Positions 48,408 to 57,455 of a stretch of DNA of 64,000 nt are shown in pieces. Location: assembly GCF_001375535.1 (NCBI RefSeq), contig NZ_LN831197.1, positions 3,963,822 to 4,027,821 of the forward strand. Reading direction: 5' to 3'. The position numbers were made by a program, and so were the translations under genes. This DNA is from Bacillus niameyensis (GTDB lineage: Bacteria > Bacillota > Bacilli > Bacillales > Bacillaceae_C). The notes below the pieces were generated by a model, which made no database searches, was not told the origin of the DNA, and saw only the letters and a program-made list of their open reading frames with translations. How positions within the stretch are numbered: the stretch's first letter is position 1; every line of letters starts with the position of its first letter.

Positions 48408-49430
48408 ATGTCTAAGTTTCGAGTCGCACTAGTAGGATGTGGAAGTATGGCGAATATATGGGTTGAATATGCTATTGCAAGAAAAGATGTTGAAATTGTT
48501 GCTCTAGTCGATGTCGTTCAGGATACAGCAAAGAAAATGGCTGAAAAATACCAATTAGCCTGTCAGACTTTTTCAGATATTACATCAGCCATTAAAGAAA
48601 CTGAAGCCAATTTAGTTTTTGATGTCACTATTCCAGAAAGTCATAACGATATTACTGTCAAAGCTTTGAATCTAGGTTGTGATGTCTTTGGAGAGAAACC
48701 AATGGGCACCTCAATGAAAGAGGCTCTCATGATGGTGGAAGCTGCCAAACAAACTGGAAAAAAATATAACGTTATGCAAAACCGGCGTTATAATAGCCAA
48801 ATTAGGGAACTCCATCATCTTGTGCAATCTGGTGAAATTGGCGAACAAGGTTGGATTACAGCCGATTTTTTCCTCGATCCACACTTTGGTGGTTTTCGGG
48901 AAAAAATGGAAAGCCCTTTAATTCTTGATATGGCTATTCATACTTTTGATCAAGCTAGGTTCATATCAGGTGCTAATCCAGTTTCTGTGTATTGTCATGA
49001 ATTTAATCCGACTGGGTCATGGTATGACGGGAATGCATCTGCCATCTGTATATTCGAAATGGATAACGGAATGGTTTTCAATTATCGGGGGTCTTGGAGT
49101 GCAATCGGAGCACCGACTTCATGGGAGTCGGCGTGGAGAGTAATCGGAAGTAAAGGCACAGCTATTTGGGATGGGGCCAACCGTCCATTTGCTGAAATTG
49201 CTTCTCCTGATGAATCTAATCCATCTCACTATAAAGTAAAGAAAGTGGAAACAACTTCCAAGTGGAGTGGACGAGAAGGGCATTTTGGTTGTCTTGATGA
49301 GATGTTTGACGCTTTGATCGAGGGTCGGAAAGCTGAAACTGATTGTACAGATAATCTCCATAGTATCTCAATGGTTTATAAGGCGATAGAAAGTGCGCAA
49401 ACCGGTAAGAAAATATATTTTAATCGATGA
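48408..49430 (+). CDS. Gfo/Idh/MocA-family oxidoreductase
   Basis: 340 aa, Rossmann start VALVGCGSMANIWVEYA, motif GEKPMGTSM near residue 93 and LILDMAIHTFDQAR with the catalytic His. Co-transcribed with the preceding paralogue; AGGGTGAT precedes the ATG. Pairs of such enzymes often act in sequence on one sugar. Confidence 0.85.
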   Translation: MSKFRVALVGCGSMANIWVEYAIARKDVEIVALVDVVQDTAKKMAEKYQLACQTFSDITSAIKETEANLVFDVTIPESHNDITVKALNLGCDVFGEKPMGTSMKEALMMVEAAKQTGKKYNVMQNRRYNSQIRELHHLVQSGEIGEQGWITADFFLDPHFGGFREKMESPLILDMAIHTFDQARFISGANPVSVYCHEFNPTGSWYDGNASAICIFEMDNGMVFNYRGSWSAIGAPTSWESAWRVIGSKGTAIWDGANRPFAEIASPDESNPSHYKVKKVETTSKWSGREGHFGCLDEMFDALIEGRKAETDCTDNLHSISMVYKAIESAQTGKKIYFNR

Positions 49431-49458
49431 GATGTGCCGCTAAACAGGCTAAATAGAA

Positions 49459-49498
49459 AAGCCAAAAAGCCAATATAAAAAGATTGGCTTTTTGGCTT
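49459..49498. terminator. Bidirectional terminator
   Basis: Perfect 16-bp stem AAGCCAAAAAGCCAAT / ATTGGCTTTTTGGCTT between two convergent genes. Confidence 0.9.
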
Positions 49499-49517
49499 GC
49501 AATAACTAGCTGTATGA

Positions 49518-50423
49518 TTAATCAATGAATAGATAATCAACTGGGACGGCATGCTTGCTTTCTCGGAATTGCCCCGGAGGCATGCCAACTCGTTTACTAA
49601 AAACTTTACTAAAATAATTTCCATTAGAATAACCTACGAATCTCGCAATCTCTTCAATGGTCATATCGGTAGAACGTAAATATTCGATGGCGCGGTCAAT
49701 CCGTACCTTCGTTAAATATTGCAATGGTGTCGTATTCGTTGTTTTGTGAAAGAGCCTTGTAAAATGGTATTTAGATAGTCCGGACGCTTGAACTAACTCA
49801 TCCAGACCAATTGGTTTAGCGTAATTTTTTTTGGCAAATAGGGCTGCTTTCGTAATTTGTTCTGGCCATAATTGAACCGGCGCACCAATATTTTGCAAGA
49901 AACGATAAAGTTCCATAATAAAGGCATAGCCTTGGGATGAAGCTTGATAAGAATCTGTTATATTTTTTTCGACTGCTTGTTGAAAAATAGCTAATAATAC
50001 TTTAATCGGTTCTGAATCAGGTGGGAATGAAATAACGTGGCCTATTTTTTCTGTAATAAAATGAAAGGCCTTTTTCACTTCATTTCCGTACAGAGTGATG
50101 TGAATAAACTCCCAATTGTCACTATTTTCAGGGAAAAAATATCGATGTTTACTAGGAAGTTCTACAAGAAAAGCTTGTCCAGAAGTTAAGGTGCGGTTTT
50201 TCCCATTAACTTCAATCATCCCTTTGCCAGCTAATGTGTATTGAAAAACAAATTTCCCAACTTCGCTACGGTTCATGCCGTTCCAATTATAACTAGTCGT
50301 ATTCACTAGTTCCCATCCAATGGAATAAATCCCGACGACATTATCTTGATGTTCCCCATTAAAACGAAAACCAAAGGATTCAAATTTTTTGTGAATACCA
50401 TCGCTAAGCAATTTTTTACCCAC
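49518..50423 (-). CDS. AraC-family regulator
   Basis: 301 aa. The N-terminal half is a cupin-like ligand domain (AGKGMIEVNGKNRTLTSGQAF), and the C-terminal 100 residues are two AraC helix-turn-helix motifs (IGLDELVQASGLSKYHFTRL and MTIEEIARFVGYSNGNYFSK). Divergent from the GH2 gene 119 bp away, which it probably activates (inference). It starts at GTG 50423 with a weak ribosome-binding site. Confidence 0.88.
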   Translation of the reverse strand: MGKKLLSDGIHKKFESFGFRFNGEHQDNVVGIYSIGWELVNTTSYNWNGMNRSEVGKFVFQYTLAGKGMIEVNGKNRTLTSGQAFLVELPSKHRYFFPENSDNWEFIHITLYGNEVKKAFHFITEKIGHVISFPPDSEPIKVLLAIFQQAVEKNITDSYQASSQGYAFIMELYRFLQNIGAPVQLWPEQITKAALFAKKNYAKPIGLDELVQASGLSKYHFTRLFHKTTNTTPLQYLTKVRIDRAIEYLRSTDMTIEEIARFVGYSNGNYFSKVFSKRVGMPPGQFRESKHAVPVDYLFID

Positions 50424-50548
50424 TTTCTTTATTTTTTCCTATTGTAGCATGGTCATTTAGATTCTACTATAGAAAGGAATGTGGCTAGTTAGTAGAGAAA
50501 TAGTATATAAGTAAGCCTATATACTAATCGGAATGGAGGATTATGAAC

Positions 50549-52273
50549 ATGTTGCGAAATGAATACCCGCGCCCACAATTTGTCCGAAATGAATGGATGA
50601 ATTTAAATGGAGAATGGCAGTTTGCTTTTGATCATGGTAAAAGTGGGATAGACCGTAAATTTTACGAGGAAGGTCCTTTTACAGAAACGATTCAAGTACC
50701 CTTCTGTCCAGAAAGTAAACTTTCAGGTATTGGCTACACTGATTTTATGGCAGCTGTTTGGTATAAAAGAACAATCCAAGTGCCAGAGGAATGGTTAGGA
50801 AATCGAATCATTCTTCATTTTGGAGCTGTCGATTATCAGACCATTGTATGGGTGAACGGGCAAAGAGCAGGGGAACACAAAGGTGGATATACTCCTTTTT
50901 CCTTCGATATTACAGATTTATTAGATGGTCAAGCAGCGACAATCGTCGTTTGTGCAGAGGATGATAACCGATCTGGGTTGCAACCGCGTGGGAAGCAAAG
51001 CGGGGGATATTATTCGGCTGGTTGTGATTACACGAGGACGACAGGTATTTGGCAAACGGTTTGGTTAGAACCTGTTTCTCCTACTTATATAAAAAAATCA
51101 ACCTATCAAACGAATCCGAAAAATGGAGCGGTAGCTATTGATTTGCAACTAAATCAGTATGAACAAAATCTAACTGTAGAACTTGAAGCGTATTATGATG
51201 GGAAAATAGTAGCGTCGGAAATTGCCGATGTCGCGGGATCAAGCGTCCATTCCCTTTTAAAGCTATCTGAGATTCACCTTTGGGAACCAGGGAAACCACG
51301 ACTTTATGACTTAACTCTTACTCTTAAAAAAGCTGGAGCCGTGGTTGATCATGTCGAAAGTTATTTCGGTGTAAGATCTGTTTCCATTCAAGATAAAAAG
51401 ATTTTAATTAACGACAAACCGGTCTTTCAACGCCTAGTATTAGACCAAGGTTTTTACCGAGATGGTATTTATACAGCACCGTCAGATGAAGATTTACGCA
51501 AAGATATTGAACTAGCTATGGCAATGGGGTTTAATGGTGCCCGTTTGCATGAAAAAATATTCGAACCACGCTTTCTCTATTGGGCGGATCAGCTAGGATA
51601 TCTTGTTTGGGGAGAACATGGAAATTGGGGATTAGATATAACAGGTTCGAAAGGGCTAGAGCGTTTTCTGCCAGAATGGATGGAGGCAGTGGAAAGAGAT
51701 TTTAATAGTCCTGCACTTATTGGCTGGTGTCCATTTAATGAAACATGGGATCAAAATGGAACGAGGCAAAATGATGAAGTATTAAGAATTACTTATGAAG
51801 TAACGAAAAGAATGGATCCAACACGGCCAGTTATTGATACGAGTGGCAATTTCCATGTAGTAACGGATGTTTTTGATATTCATGACTATGAACAGGATGT
51901 TGAAAAGTTTGCTGCAAAATTTGAAAAAATGGCTCAAGGGGAAGAAGTGTATGTAACGTTCTCAGATCGCCAGCGCTATGAAGACCAGCCATATTTTGTT
52001 AGTGAGTATGGTGGGATTTGGTGGAACCCTGAAGAGAAGGATGGTTGGGGATACGGAGATAAACCAGAATCAGAGGAAGCCTTTTTGGAACGATACAAAG
52101 GATTGACAGAAGTTTTATTGAACAACCCCTCTATTTGTGCATTTTGCTATACCCAACTTTATGATATCGAACAAGAAGTAAATGGATTATATACGTATGA
52201 TCGTAAGGCGAAGTTTGATCCAAAAATCATTCATAAGATTAATAGTCAAAAAGCAGCGATTGAAAAGCTCTGA
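50549..52273 (+). CDS. Glycoside hydrolase family 2 protein
   Basis: 574 aa, cytoplasmic (no signal peptide). Domain order: sugar-binding jelly roll (about 10-180), immunoglobulin-like domain (about 180-280), then a TIM barrel. Acid/base Glu398 is in GWCPFNETW and the nucleophile Glu486 in FVSEYGG. Beta-galactosidase or beta-glucuronidase activity is likely; shorter than LacZ, lacking its C-terminal domains. ATG 50543 is too close to GGAGG, so 50549 is chosen. Confidence 0.88.
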   Translation: MLRNEYPRPQFVRNEWMNLNGEWQFAFDHGKSGIDRKFYEEGPFTETIQVPFCPESKLSGIGYTDFMAAVWYKRTIQVPEEWLGNRIILHFGAVDYQTIVWVNGQRAGEHKGGYTPFSFDITDLLDGQAATIVVCAEDDNRSGLQPRGKQSGGYYSAGCDYTRTTGIWQTVWLEPVSPTYIKKSTYQTNPKNGAVAIDLQLNQYEQNLTVELEAYYDGKIVASEIADVAGSSVHSLLKLSEIHLWEPGKPRLYDLTLTLKKAGAVVDHVESYFGVRSVSIQDKKILINDKPVFQRLVLDQGFYRDGIYTAPSDEDLRKDIELAMAMGFNGARLHEKIFEPRFLYWADQLGYLVWGEHGNWGLDITGSKGLERFLPEWMEAVERDFNSPALIGWCPFNETWDQNGTRQNDEVLRITYEVTKRMDPTRPVIDTSGNFHVVTDVFDIHDYEQDVEKFAAKFEKMAQGEEVYVTFSDRQRYEDQPYFVSEYGGIWWNPEEKDGWGYGDKPESEEAFLERYKGLTEVLLNNPSICAFCYTQLYDIEQEVNGLYTYDRKAKFDPKIIHKINSQKAAIEKL

Positions 52274-52438
52274 TGAATAAGAGCAATAAATTACCCTGGT
52301 TTAATGTCTTTTTACCATTGTAACTTTAGAAGGTTCTTTTTATGATGGTCTTAACAGGTTATTTTATTTTTAAATGATGAATGATGAAAATTCCGGAATA
52401 GCAAGAAGTTGCTATCCATAAAAATGGGGGATTGTCAG

Positions 52439-53740
52439 ATGTCAAAAATCACTTTTCTAGGTGCAGGTAGTACAGTTTTTGCAAAGAATGTTCTTGGTGA
52501 CTGTATGCTCGTTCCAAGTATTCAAGGTTTTGAATTCGCTTTATTTGATATTGATCATGAAAGATTAAGAGATTCCGAAAAAATGCTGAATAATATGAAG
52601 GAGACTTCTGGCTCAACGGTTCAGATTAAAGCGTATACTGATCGTAAAGAAGCGCTTCGTGGAGCTAAATATGTGATCAACGCTATTCAAGTTGGCGGCT
52701 ATGATCCTTGTACAATCACTGATTTTGAAATTCCGAAAAAATATGGTCTCCGTCAAACGATCGCTGATACGATTGGAATCGGAGGGATCTTCCGTAACTT
52801 GCGAACGATCCCAGTTATGCTTGACTTTGCTGAAGATATGCAGGAAGTATGTCCAGATGCATGGTTCCTAAATTATACGAACCCAATGGCTGCGCTGACA
52901 GGTGCAATGATTCGATATGGCGGTATCAAAACTGTCGGACTTTGCCATAGTGTTCAAGTTTGTGCACCGCATTTACTACGTTCTTTGGACATGCCTACAG
53001 ATAATATTCAATGGAAAATTGCAGGGATCAACCATATGGCTTGGTTACTGGAGATTACTCGCGACGGGGAAGACCTTTATCCAGAAATTAAGCGTCGTGC
53101 TGAAGAAAAGCAGAAAACGAAGCATCATGACATGGTTCGCTATGAATTAATGAAACGTTTCGGCTATTACGTAACTGAGTCGTCTGAGCACAATGCGGAG
53201 TATCATCCATATTTTATTAAGAGCCGCTATCCAGAATTGATTGAGAAATTTAATATTCCACTAGATGAATATCCACGCCGCTGCGTCAATCAAATTGCAG
53301 GCTGGAAGAAAATGCGTGAAGATCTCGTGAATAATAAGAACTTACAACATGACCGGACACATGAATATGGATCTTATATTATTGAAGCGATGGAAACTAA
53401 TAACCCGTATAAAATTGGCGGCAACGTCTTAAATACAGGACGATTAATTAGTAACCTTCCAGAAAAAGCTGTAGTTGAGGTTCCGTGTCTTGTTGATAGT
53501 AGCGGTGTAACACCCACATACGTAGGTGATTTACCAGAACAATTGGCTGCACTTAATCGAACGAATATTAATACTCAACTGTTAACAATTGAAGCTGCTG
53601 TTACACAAAAGAAAGAGCACATCTATCAGGCGGCTATGTTAGATCCGCACACAGCTGCAGAACTTTCTATCGATGATATTGTCTCTCTTTGTGATGATCT
53701 AATAGAAGCCCATGGTGATTGGTTGCCAAAATATAAATAA
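52439..53740 (+). CDS. melA: Family 4 alpha-galactosidase
   Basis: 433 aa NAD- and metal-dependent glycosidase of family GH4. Rossmann start ITFLGAGSTVFAKN. Metal ligands Cys169 (GLCHS) and His199 (GINHMAW); FLNYTNPM is the family NTNP-type motif. The CHS pattern is that of alpha-galactosidases (MelA) rather than phospho-glucosidases, so melibiose or raffinose-type sugars are likely. The frame opens at 52409, but ATG 52439 follows GGGGGA and begins the conserved domain. The 165-nt gap before it shows no gene. Confidence 0.88.
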   Translation: MSKITFLGAGSTVFAKNVLGDCMLVPSIQGFEFALFDIDHERLRDSEKMLNNMKETSGSTVQIKAYTDRKEALRGAKYVINAIQVGGYDPCTITDFEIPKKYGLRQTIADTIGIGGIFRNLRTIPVMLDFAEDMQEVCPDAWFLNYTNPMAALTGAMIRYGGIKTVGLCHSVQVCAPHLLRSLDMPTDNIQWKIAGINHMAWLLEITRDGEDLYPEIKRRAEEKQKTKHHDMVRYELMKRFGYYVTESSEHNAEYHPYFIKSRYPELIEKFNIPLDEYPRRCVNQIAGWKKMREDLVNNKNLQHDRTHEYGSYIIEAMETNNPYKIGGNVLNTGRLISNLPEKAVVEVPCLVDSSGVTPTYVGDLPEQLAALNRTNINTQLLTIEAAVTQKKEHIYQAAMLDPHTAAELSIDDIVSLCDDLIEAHGDWLPKYK

Positions 53741-53747
53741 TTATAAT

Positions 53748-53784
53748 AAAATCCACACCTTCATACAGGAGGCGTGGATTTTAT
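53748..53784. terminator. Terminator between convergent melA and alpha-glycosidase genes
   Basis: AAAATCCAC pairs with GTGGATTTT, followed by ATTTC. Confidence 0.8.
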
Positions 53785-53892
53785 TTCTTGCATACCTGGA
53801 TTTCGAACAGGGATTACTTTCTCGTGGCATATATACAGCAAAAATTCGCTCCAAAGTGCCACGAGATCTTCTAATAATGCAAAAAGCCCAAA

Positions 53893-55620
53893 CTAATACT
53901 TTAATATCGCAAATCCTTGGCCAGCTATTTTTACTTCGTTGCTGCGCAGTTCCTTGCCTGTCCATAAGTCCACTACAGCCGGAGCCGGAAGAGTATATGG
54001 CTCTAATTGATCGGAGACATTAAAGACAACAAGTATTTTTTGATCATTATCTTCCTTCATAAAGGCAAAGCAGTTAGATTGGACTGGTAAAAAGGATAGT
54101 CGCCCCTCATTTCCAAGCAACGGATATTCCTTCCGAAGTCTAATCAACTTTTGAACATGATTAAACATATCTTGGTCTTGCTTTGATTTTTCCCATACCA
54201 TACATTTTCTACAGCCAGGATCATGACCACCATCCAAACCAATCTCGTCCCCATAGTAAATACAAGGTGTACCAATAAATGTGAGTAGGAAGGTGAAAAT
54301 TTGCCGGACCTTATCACTATTTCCTGAGCATTCGTTTAGAACTCTTGGAGTGTCGTGACTTCCTACGAGATTGAACGCACTTGTGTTAACAGTTGAAGGG
54401 TACATATGAATCACGGAAGTCATATTTTCAATAAAATCCTTTGGCGTAATCGTACCTTTTGCGAATAAATCTAATATATTTCGTGTAAAAGGATAATTCA
54501 TCACCGCATCAAATTGATCTCCTCGGAGCCATGGCATCGCATCATGCCAAATTTCTCCTAAAATATAAAGATCTGGCTTGACCTCTTTGACGACACGACG
54601 GAAATCTCGCCAAAATTGATGATCTACTTCGTTTGCAACATCAAGTCGCCAACCATCAATATCAAATTCCTCGACCCAATAACGTGCTACATTAAGTAAA
54701 TAGCGTCTTACTTCTTCATTTTGAGTATTTAACTTCGGCATAAATGGTGTAAAAGCAAATGTATCATAACTAGGCATTGGTTCAGTTACAACGGGAAATT
54801 CGCGGATATGGAACCAATTTTTATAAGGGGAATCTTCTCCTTTCTCCAAAACGTCTTGGAATTGTGGAAAGTAAAAACCCGAATGGTTAAAAACAGCATC
54901 TAACATCACTTTTATCCCATTTCGATGACAAACTGCAATTAAGTTTTTCAAAGTTTCATTGTCTCCAAACTGAGGATCAATTTCTAGATAATCGATTGTG
55001 TCATATTTATGGTTTGAAAACGCTTTAAAAATAGGGGTGAAATATATGCCCGTGATTCCAAGTTCTTTCAGGTAATCAATCTGGTCTATGACGCCTTGCA
55101 AGTCCCCGCCAAAAAAGTGGTGTGCTTCTGGATCGCGACTACCCCACTTCAGTACACTGGCAGGATCATTTTTCTTATTACCATTCGCGAACCGTTCGGG
55201 GAATATTTGATACCATACTGTTTCTTTCACCCAATGAGGCGGTTGAAAAGCATCACTTGCATGAACAAAAGGCATAGCGAAATAAAATGCGATATCATCA
55301 GGCCTCTTATGAGAAAAGCCGCCTTCCCCAAAAAACAACTTATCTTCTCCATCATCCAGTTCAAAGCCATATCGGAGTCGACGATATGGTGGTTTGACGA
55401 CGGTTTGCCAATAATCAAAATATCTGTCTGATCCGGTTTTATTCATTTCGACTTTCTGAATGCTCCACTTTCCAGCAGGCATGTCATAGGGGTCTCCATA
55501 AACGATTTGGACCTTTTTAAGATCATTCTTTTCAGCCTTTAACATAATATGTATCTCGTTGTTTGCGCAAGCGTATGCATAATGATCAGTTGACCTATGA
55601 GAGATTGCTAGCTTATTCAA
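53893..55620 (-). CDS. GH13 alpha-glycosidase (neopullulanase/cyclomaltodextrinase type)
   Basis: 575 aa, cytoplasmic. An N-terminal beta domain of about 120 residues (CBM34-like) precedes the alpha-amylase barrel, the layout of neopullulanase and cyclomaltodextrinase. The catalytic triad is Asp327 (DGWRLDVAN), Glu356 (LGEIWHD) and Asp423 (GSHDTPR). The frame reaches 55686, but GAGGAGGGG 6 nt before TTG 55620 fixes the start. It hydrolyses imported maltodextrins and is divergent from the maltodextrin importer operon. Confidence 0.92.
   Translation of the reverse strand: MNKLAISHRSTDHYAYACANNEIHIMLKAEKNDLKKVQIVYGDPYDMPAGKWSIQKVEMNKTGSDRYFDYWQTVVKPPYRRLRYGFELDDGEDKLFFGEGGFSHKRPDDIAFYFAMPFVHASDAFQPPHWVKETVWYQIFPERFANGNKKNDPASVLKWGSRDPEAHHFFGGDLQGVIDQIDYLKELGITGIYFTPIFKAFSNHKYDTIDYLEIDPQFGDNETLKNLIAVCHRNGIKVMLDAVFNHSGFYFPQFQDVLEKGEDSPYKNWFHIREFPVVTEPMPSYDTFAFTPFMPKLNTQNEEVRRYLLNVARYWVEEFDIDGWRLDVANEVDHQFWRDFRRVVKEVKPDLYILGEIWHDAMPWLRGDQFDAVMNYPFTRNILDLFAKGTITPKDFIENMTSVIHMYPSTVNTSAFNLVGSHDTPRVLNECSGNSDKVRQIFTFLLTFIGTPCIYYGDEIGLDGGHDPGCRKCMVWEKSKQDQDMFNHVQKLIRLRKEYPLLGNEGRLSFLPVQSNCFAFMKEDNDQKILVVFNVSDQLEPYTLPAPAVVDLWTGKELRSNEVKIAGQGFAILKY
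55561..55572. promoter_or_regulatory. LacI-type operator-like word inside the alpha-glycosidase gene
   Basis: GTTTGCGCAAGC, near-palindromic and sharing the core TTTGCGCAA with the site at 55768-55783, about 50 nt into the reverse gene. May be a second binding site of the same regulator. Confidence 0.4.
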
Positions 55621-55720
55621 TTTATACCCCTCCTCGAAATTGTTTAAGTTAAATATTAATGTAGAGCATATATAATAGTATGTCAATTAGAAAGTAAATG
55701 AAATTTCTAAAAACAAAGTG

Positions 55721-55748
55721 TTGACAGAATTTATAAATAAAATATAAT
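55721..55748 (+). promoter_or_regulatory. Promoter of the maltodextrin operon
   Basis: TTGACA (55721-55726), 16 bp, TATAAT (55743-55748): consensus hexamers. Confidence 0.85.
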
Positions 55749-55761
55749 GATAGGTAAATCT

Positions 55762-55783
55762 GTGAAACCGTTTGCGCAAAGCG
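55762..55783 (+). promoter_or_regulatory. Operator: cre-like and/or MalR-type site
   Basis: GTGAAACCGTTTGCGCAAAG lies just after the transcription start. TGAAACCGTTTGC fits the CcpA cre pattern, while the palindromic CCGTTTGCGCAAAGCG suits a LacI-family maltose regulator such as the one encoded at 61148. Either or both could bind. Confidence 0.6.
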
Positions 55784-55805
55784 AGATTAAGGTGGTGATA
55801 AGGGA

Positions 55806-57389
55806 TTGGAGCGTACTGTTAGGCTCGTGAAAGTATTTGTTTTGATGTTTATCTTAATTAGTTTGACGAGTTGTGCACCTAAGAATTCCGTCACTAAGGA
55901 ACGAGAGCTGCTTAATATAGAATCTCACGGGGTCTACTATGAAATATTTATTCGTTCTTTTGCTGATTCCAACGCAGATGGTATCGGCGATTTAAAAGGG
56001 GCTATGGAGAAACTTGATTATTTAAAGGATTTGGGTATTGAAGGAGTTTGGTTAATGCCAATCAATCCATCTCCGAGCTACCACGGTTATGATGTGACGG
56101 ATTATAAAGACATCCATTCTGATTATGGGAATTTGGAAGATATGAAGCTTTTCATTGAGAAAGCACATGAAAAAGACATGAAGGTCATTATCGATTTTGT
56201 TGTAAACCATACAAGTAACGAGCATCCTTGGTTTAAAAAAGCATTGACGAATGATCCAAAATATAAAGATTACTATGTTTGGTCTAATGAAAATACGAAT
56301 CTTTCAGAATTAGGAGAATGGGGTCAGAAAGTGTGGCATGATGCTAAAGGCGAAAAATATGAAGGAGTTTTTTGGGATGGCATGCCTGATCTTAATTTTG
56401 ATAACCAAGATGTTCGGAAGGAGATTATTGAAATCGGAAAGTTTTGGTTAGATGAGATGAAAGTCGATGGATTTAGACTTGATGCTGCTAAACATATTTT
56501 TTCACCATCAAGCAGTGAAAATCCTGAAGAAGAAAATCATCAATGGTGGAAAGAATTTCGTTCAGCTATGACGGAGGTAAATTCAGATGTGATTTTAGTT
56601 GGGGAAGTTTGGGATACTGCTACGGTTGTCGGTCCATATCTTGATGAGGGTCTGACATCAGCCTTCAATTTTGATCTATCAGAAAAAATTCTGGAATCTG
56701 TAAAGGCGGAAAGTGATGCAGGGATTGTTTCATCATTAAAGAGAACAAGGGATTATTTCAAAAAAATATCGAATGGCCACTATATAGACTCTACTTTTAT
56801 TACGAATCATGATATGCCACGAGTTATGACTGAGGTAAAAGGAAATGAAGATCAAGCTAAGATGGCTGCATCATTGCTTCTAACATTACCAGGTAATCCG
56901 TTCATCTATTATGGTGAAGAAACAGGGCTTGATGGATCGAAGCCAGATGAAGAAATACGGGAACCTTTTATATGGAGTGAAGACAATAATGTAGCTGAAC
57001 AAACAAGTTGGCGTGTCATTAAACATAATAAAGACTTTAGTAAAAAATCAGTGGAAGCTCAGTTGCAGGATCCTAACTCTATACTGAATCATTACCGACA
57101 ACTTATTCATGCAAGACGTTCTCACCCAGCTCTGATTGCAGGTGAAATTGAAAACGCTTTAACTAAACATTCAGGTATGGTGATTTTTAAGCGAGATGAT
57201 AGTGAGCAACCTGTATTAGTTATCCATAACTTGGCGAATAAAGAACAGAGCTTAGATTTACATGAGAAAGAAGCAAATTTCTCAGAAATATTCTTTAAGA
57301 CTAGTGATCTAACGGAAATTGAGAAGATGAGCAACACATTGAGTATTACGTTGCCAGCCTATTCAACGATTATTTTAAGCGAAAGTTAA
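55806..57389 (+). CDS. Alpha-amylase family (GH13) lipoprotein
   Basis: 527 aa. Signal peptide with lipobox LTSC (Cys23), so it is anchored outside the cell. The GH13 barrel has DGFRLDAAKH (Asp226), LVGEVWD (Glu267) and FITNHDMPR (Asp336), plus a calcium-site-like region DSNADGIGDL at 54-63. Likely degrades starch or maltodextrin for the adjacent importer. TTG 55806 is the start, behind GGTGG; GTG 55827 is an alternative. Confidence 0.88.
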   Translation: MERTVRLVKVFVLMFILISLTSCAPKNSVTKERELLNIESHGVYYEIFIRSFADSNADGIGDLKGAMEKLDYLKDLGIEGVWLMPINPSPSYHGYDVTDYKDIHSDYGNLEDMKLFIEKAHEKDMKVIIDFVVNHTSNEHPWFKKALTNDPKYKDYYVWSNENTNLSELGEWGQKVWHDAKGEKYEGVFWDGMPDLNFDNQDVRKEIIEIGKFWLDEMKVDGFRLDAAKHIFSPSSSENPEEENHQWWKEFRSAMTEVNSDVILVGEVWDTATVVGPYLDEGLTSAFNFDLSEKILESVKAESDAGIVSSLKRTRDYFKKISNGHYIDSTFITNHDMPRVMTEVKGNEDQAKMAASLLLTLPGNPFIYYGEETGLDGSKPDEEIREPFIWSEDNNVAEQTSWRVIKHNKDFSKKSVEAQLQDPNSILNHYRQLIHARRSHPALIAGEIENALTKHSGMVIFKRDDSEQPVLVIHNLANKEQSLDLHEKEANFSEIFFKTSDLTEIEKMSNTLSITLPAYSTIILSES

Positions 57390-57455
57390 TAAGCATCTAG
57401 ATGACTATTACCATCAGATGTTTATATAAAAAATTAAAAAAGGGTGGGAATATCA

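Noticed and set aside
53712..54023. 103-residue plus-strand frame
   Set aside because: It runs through a terminator into the antisense of the alpha-glycosidase gene; no start signal.
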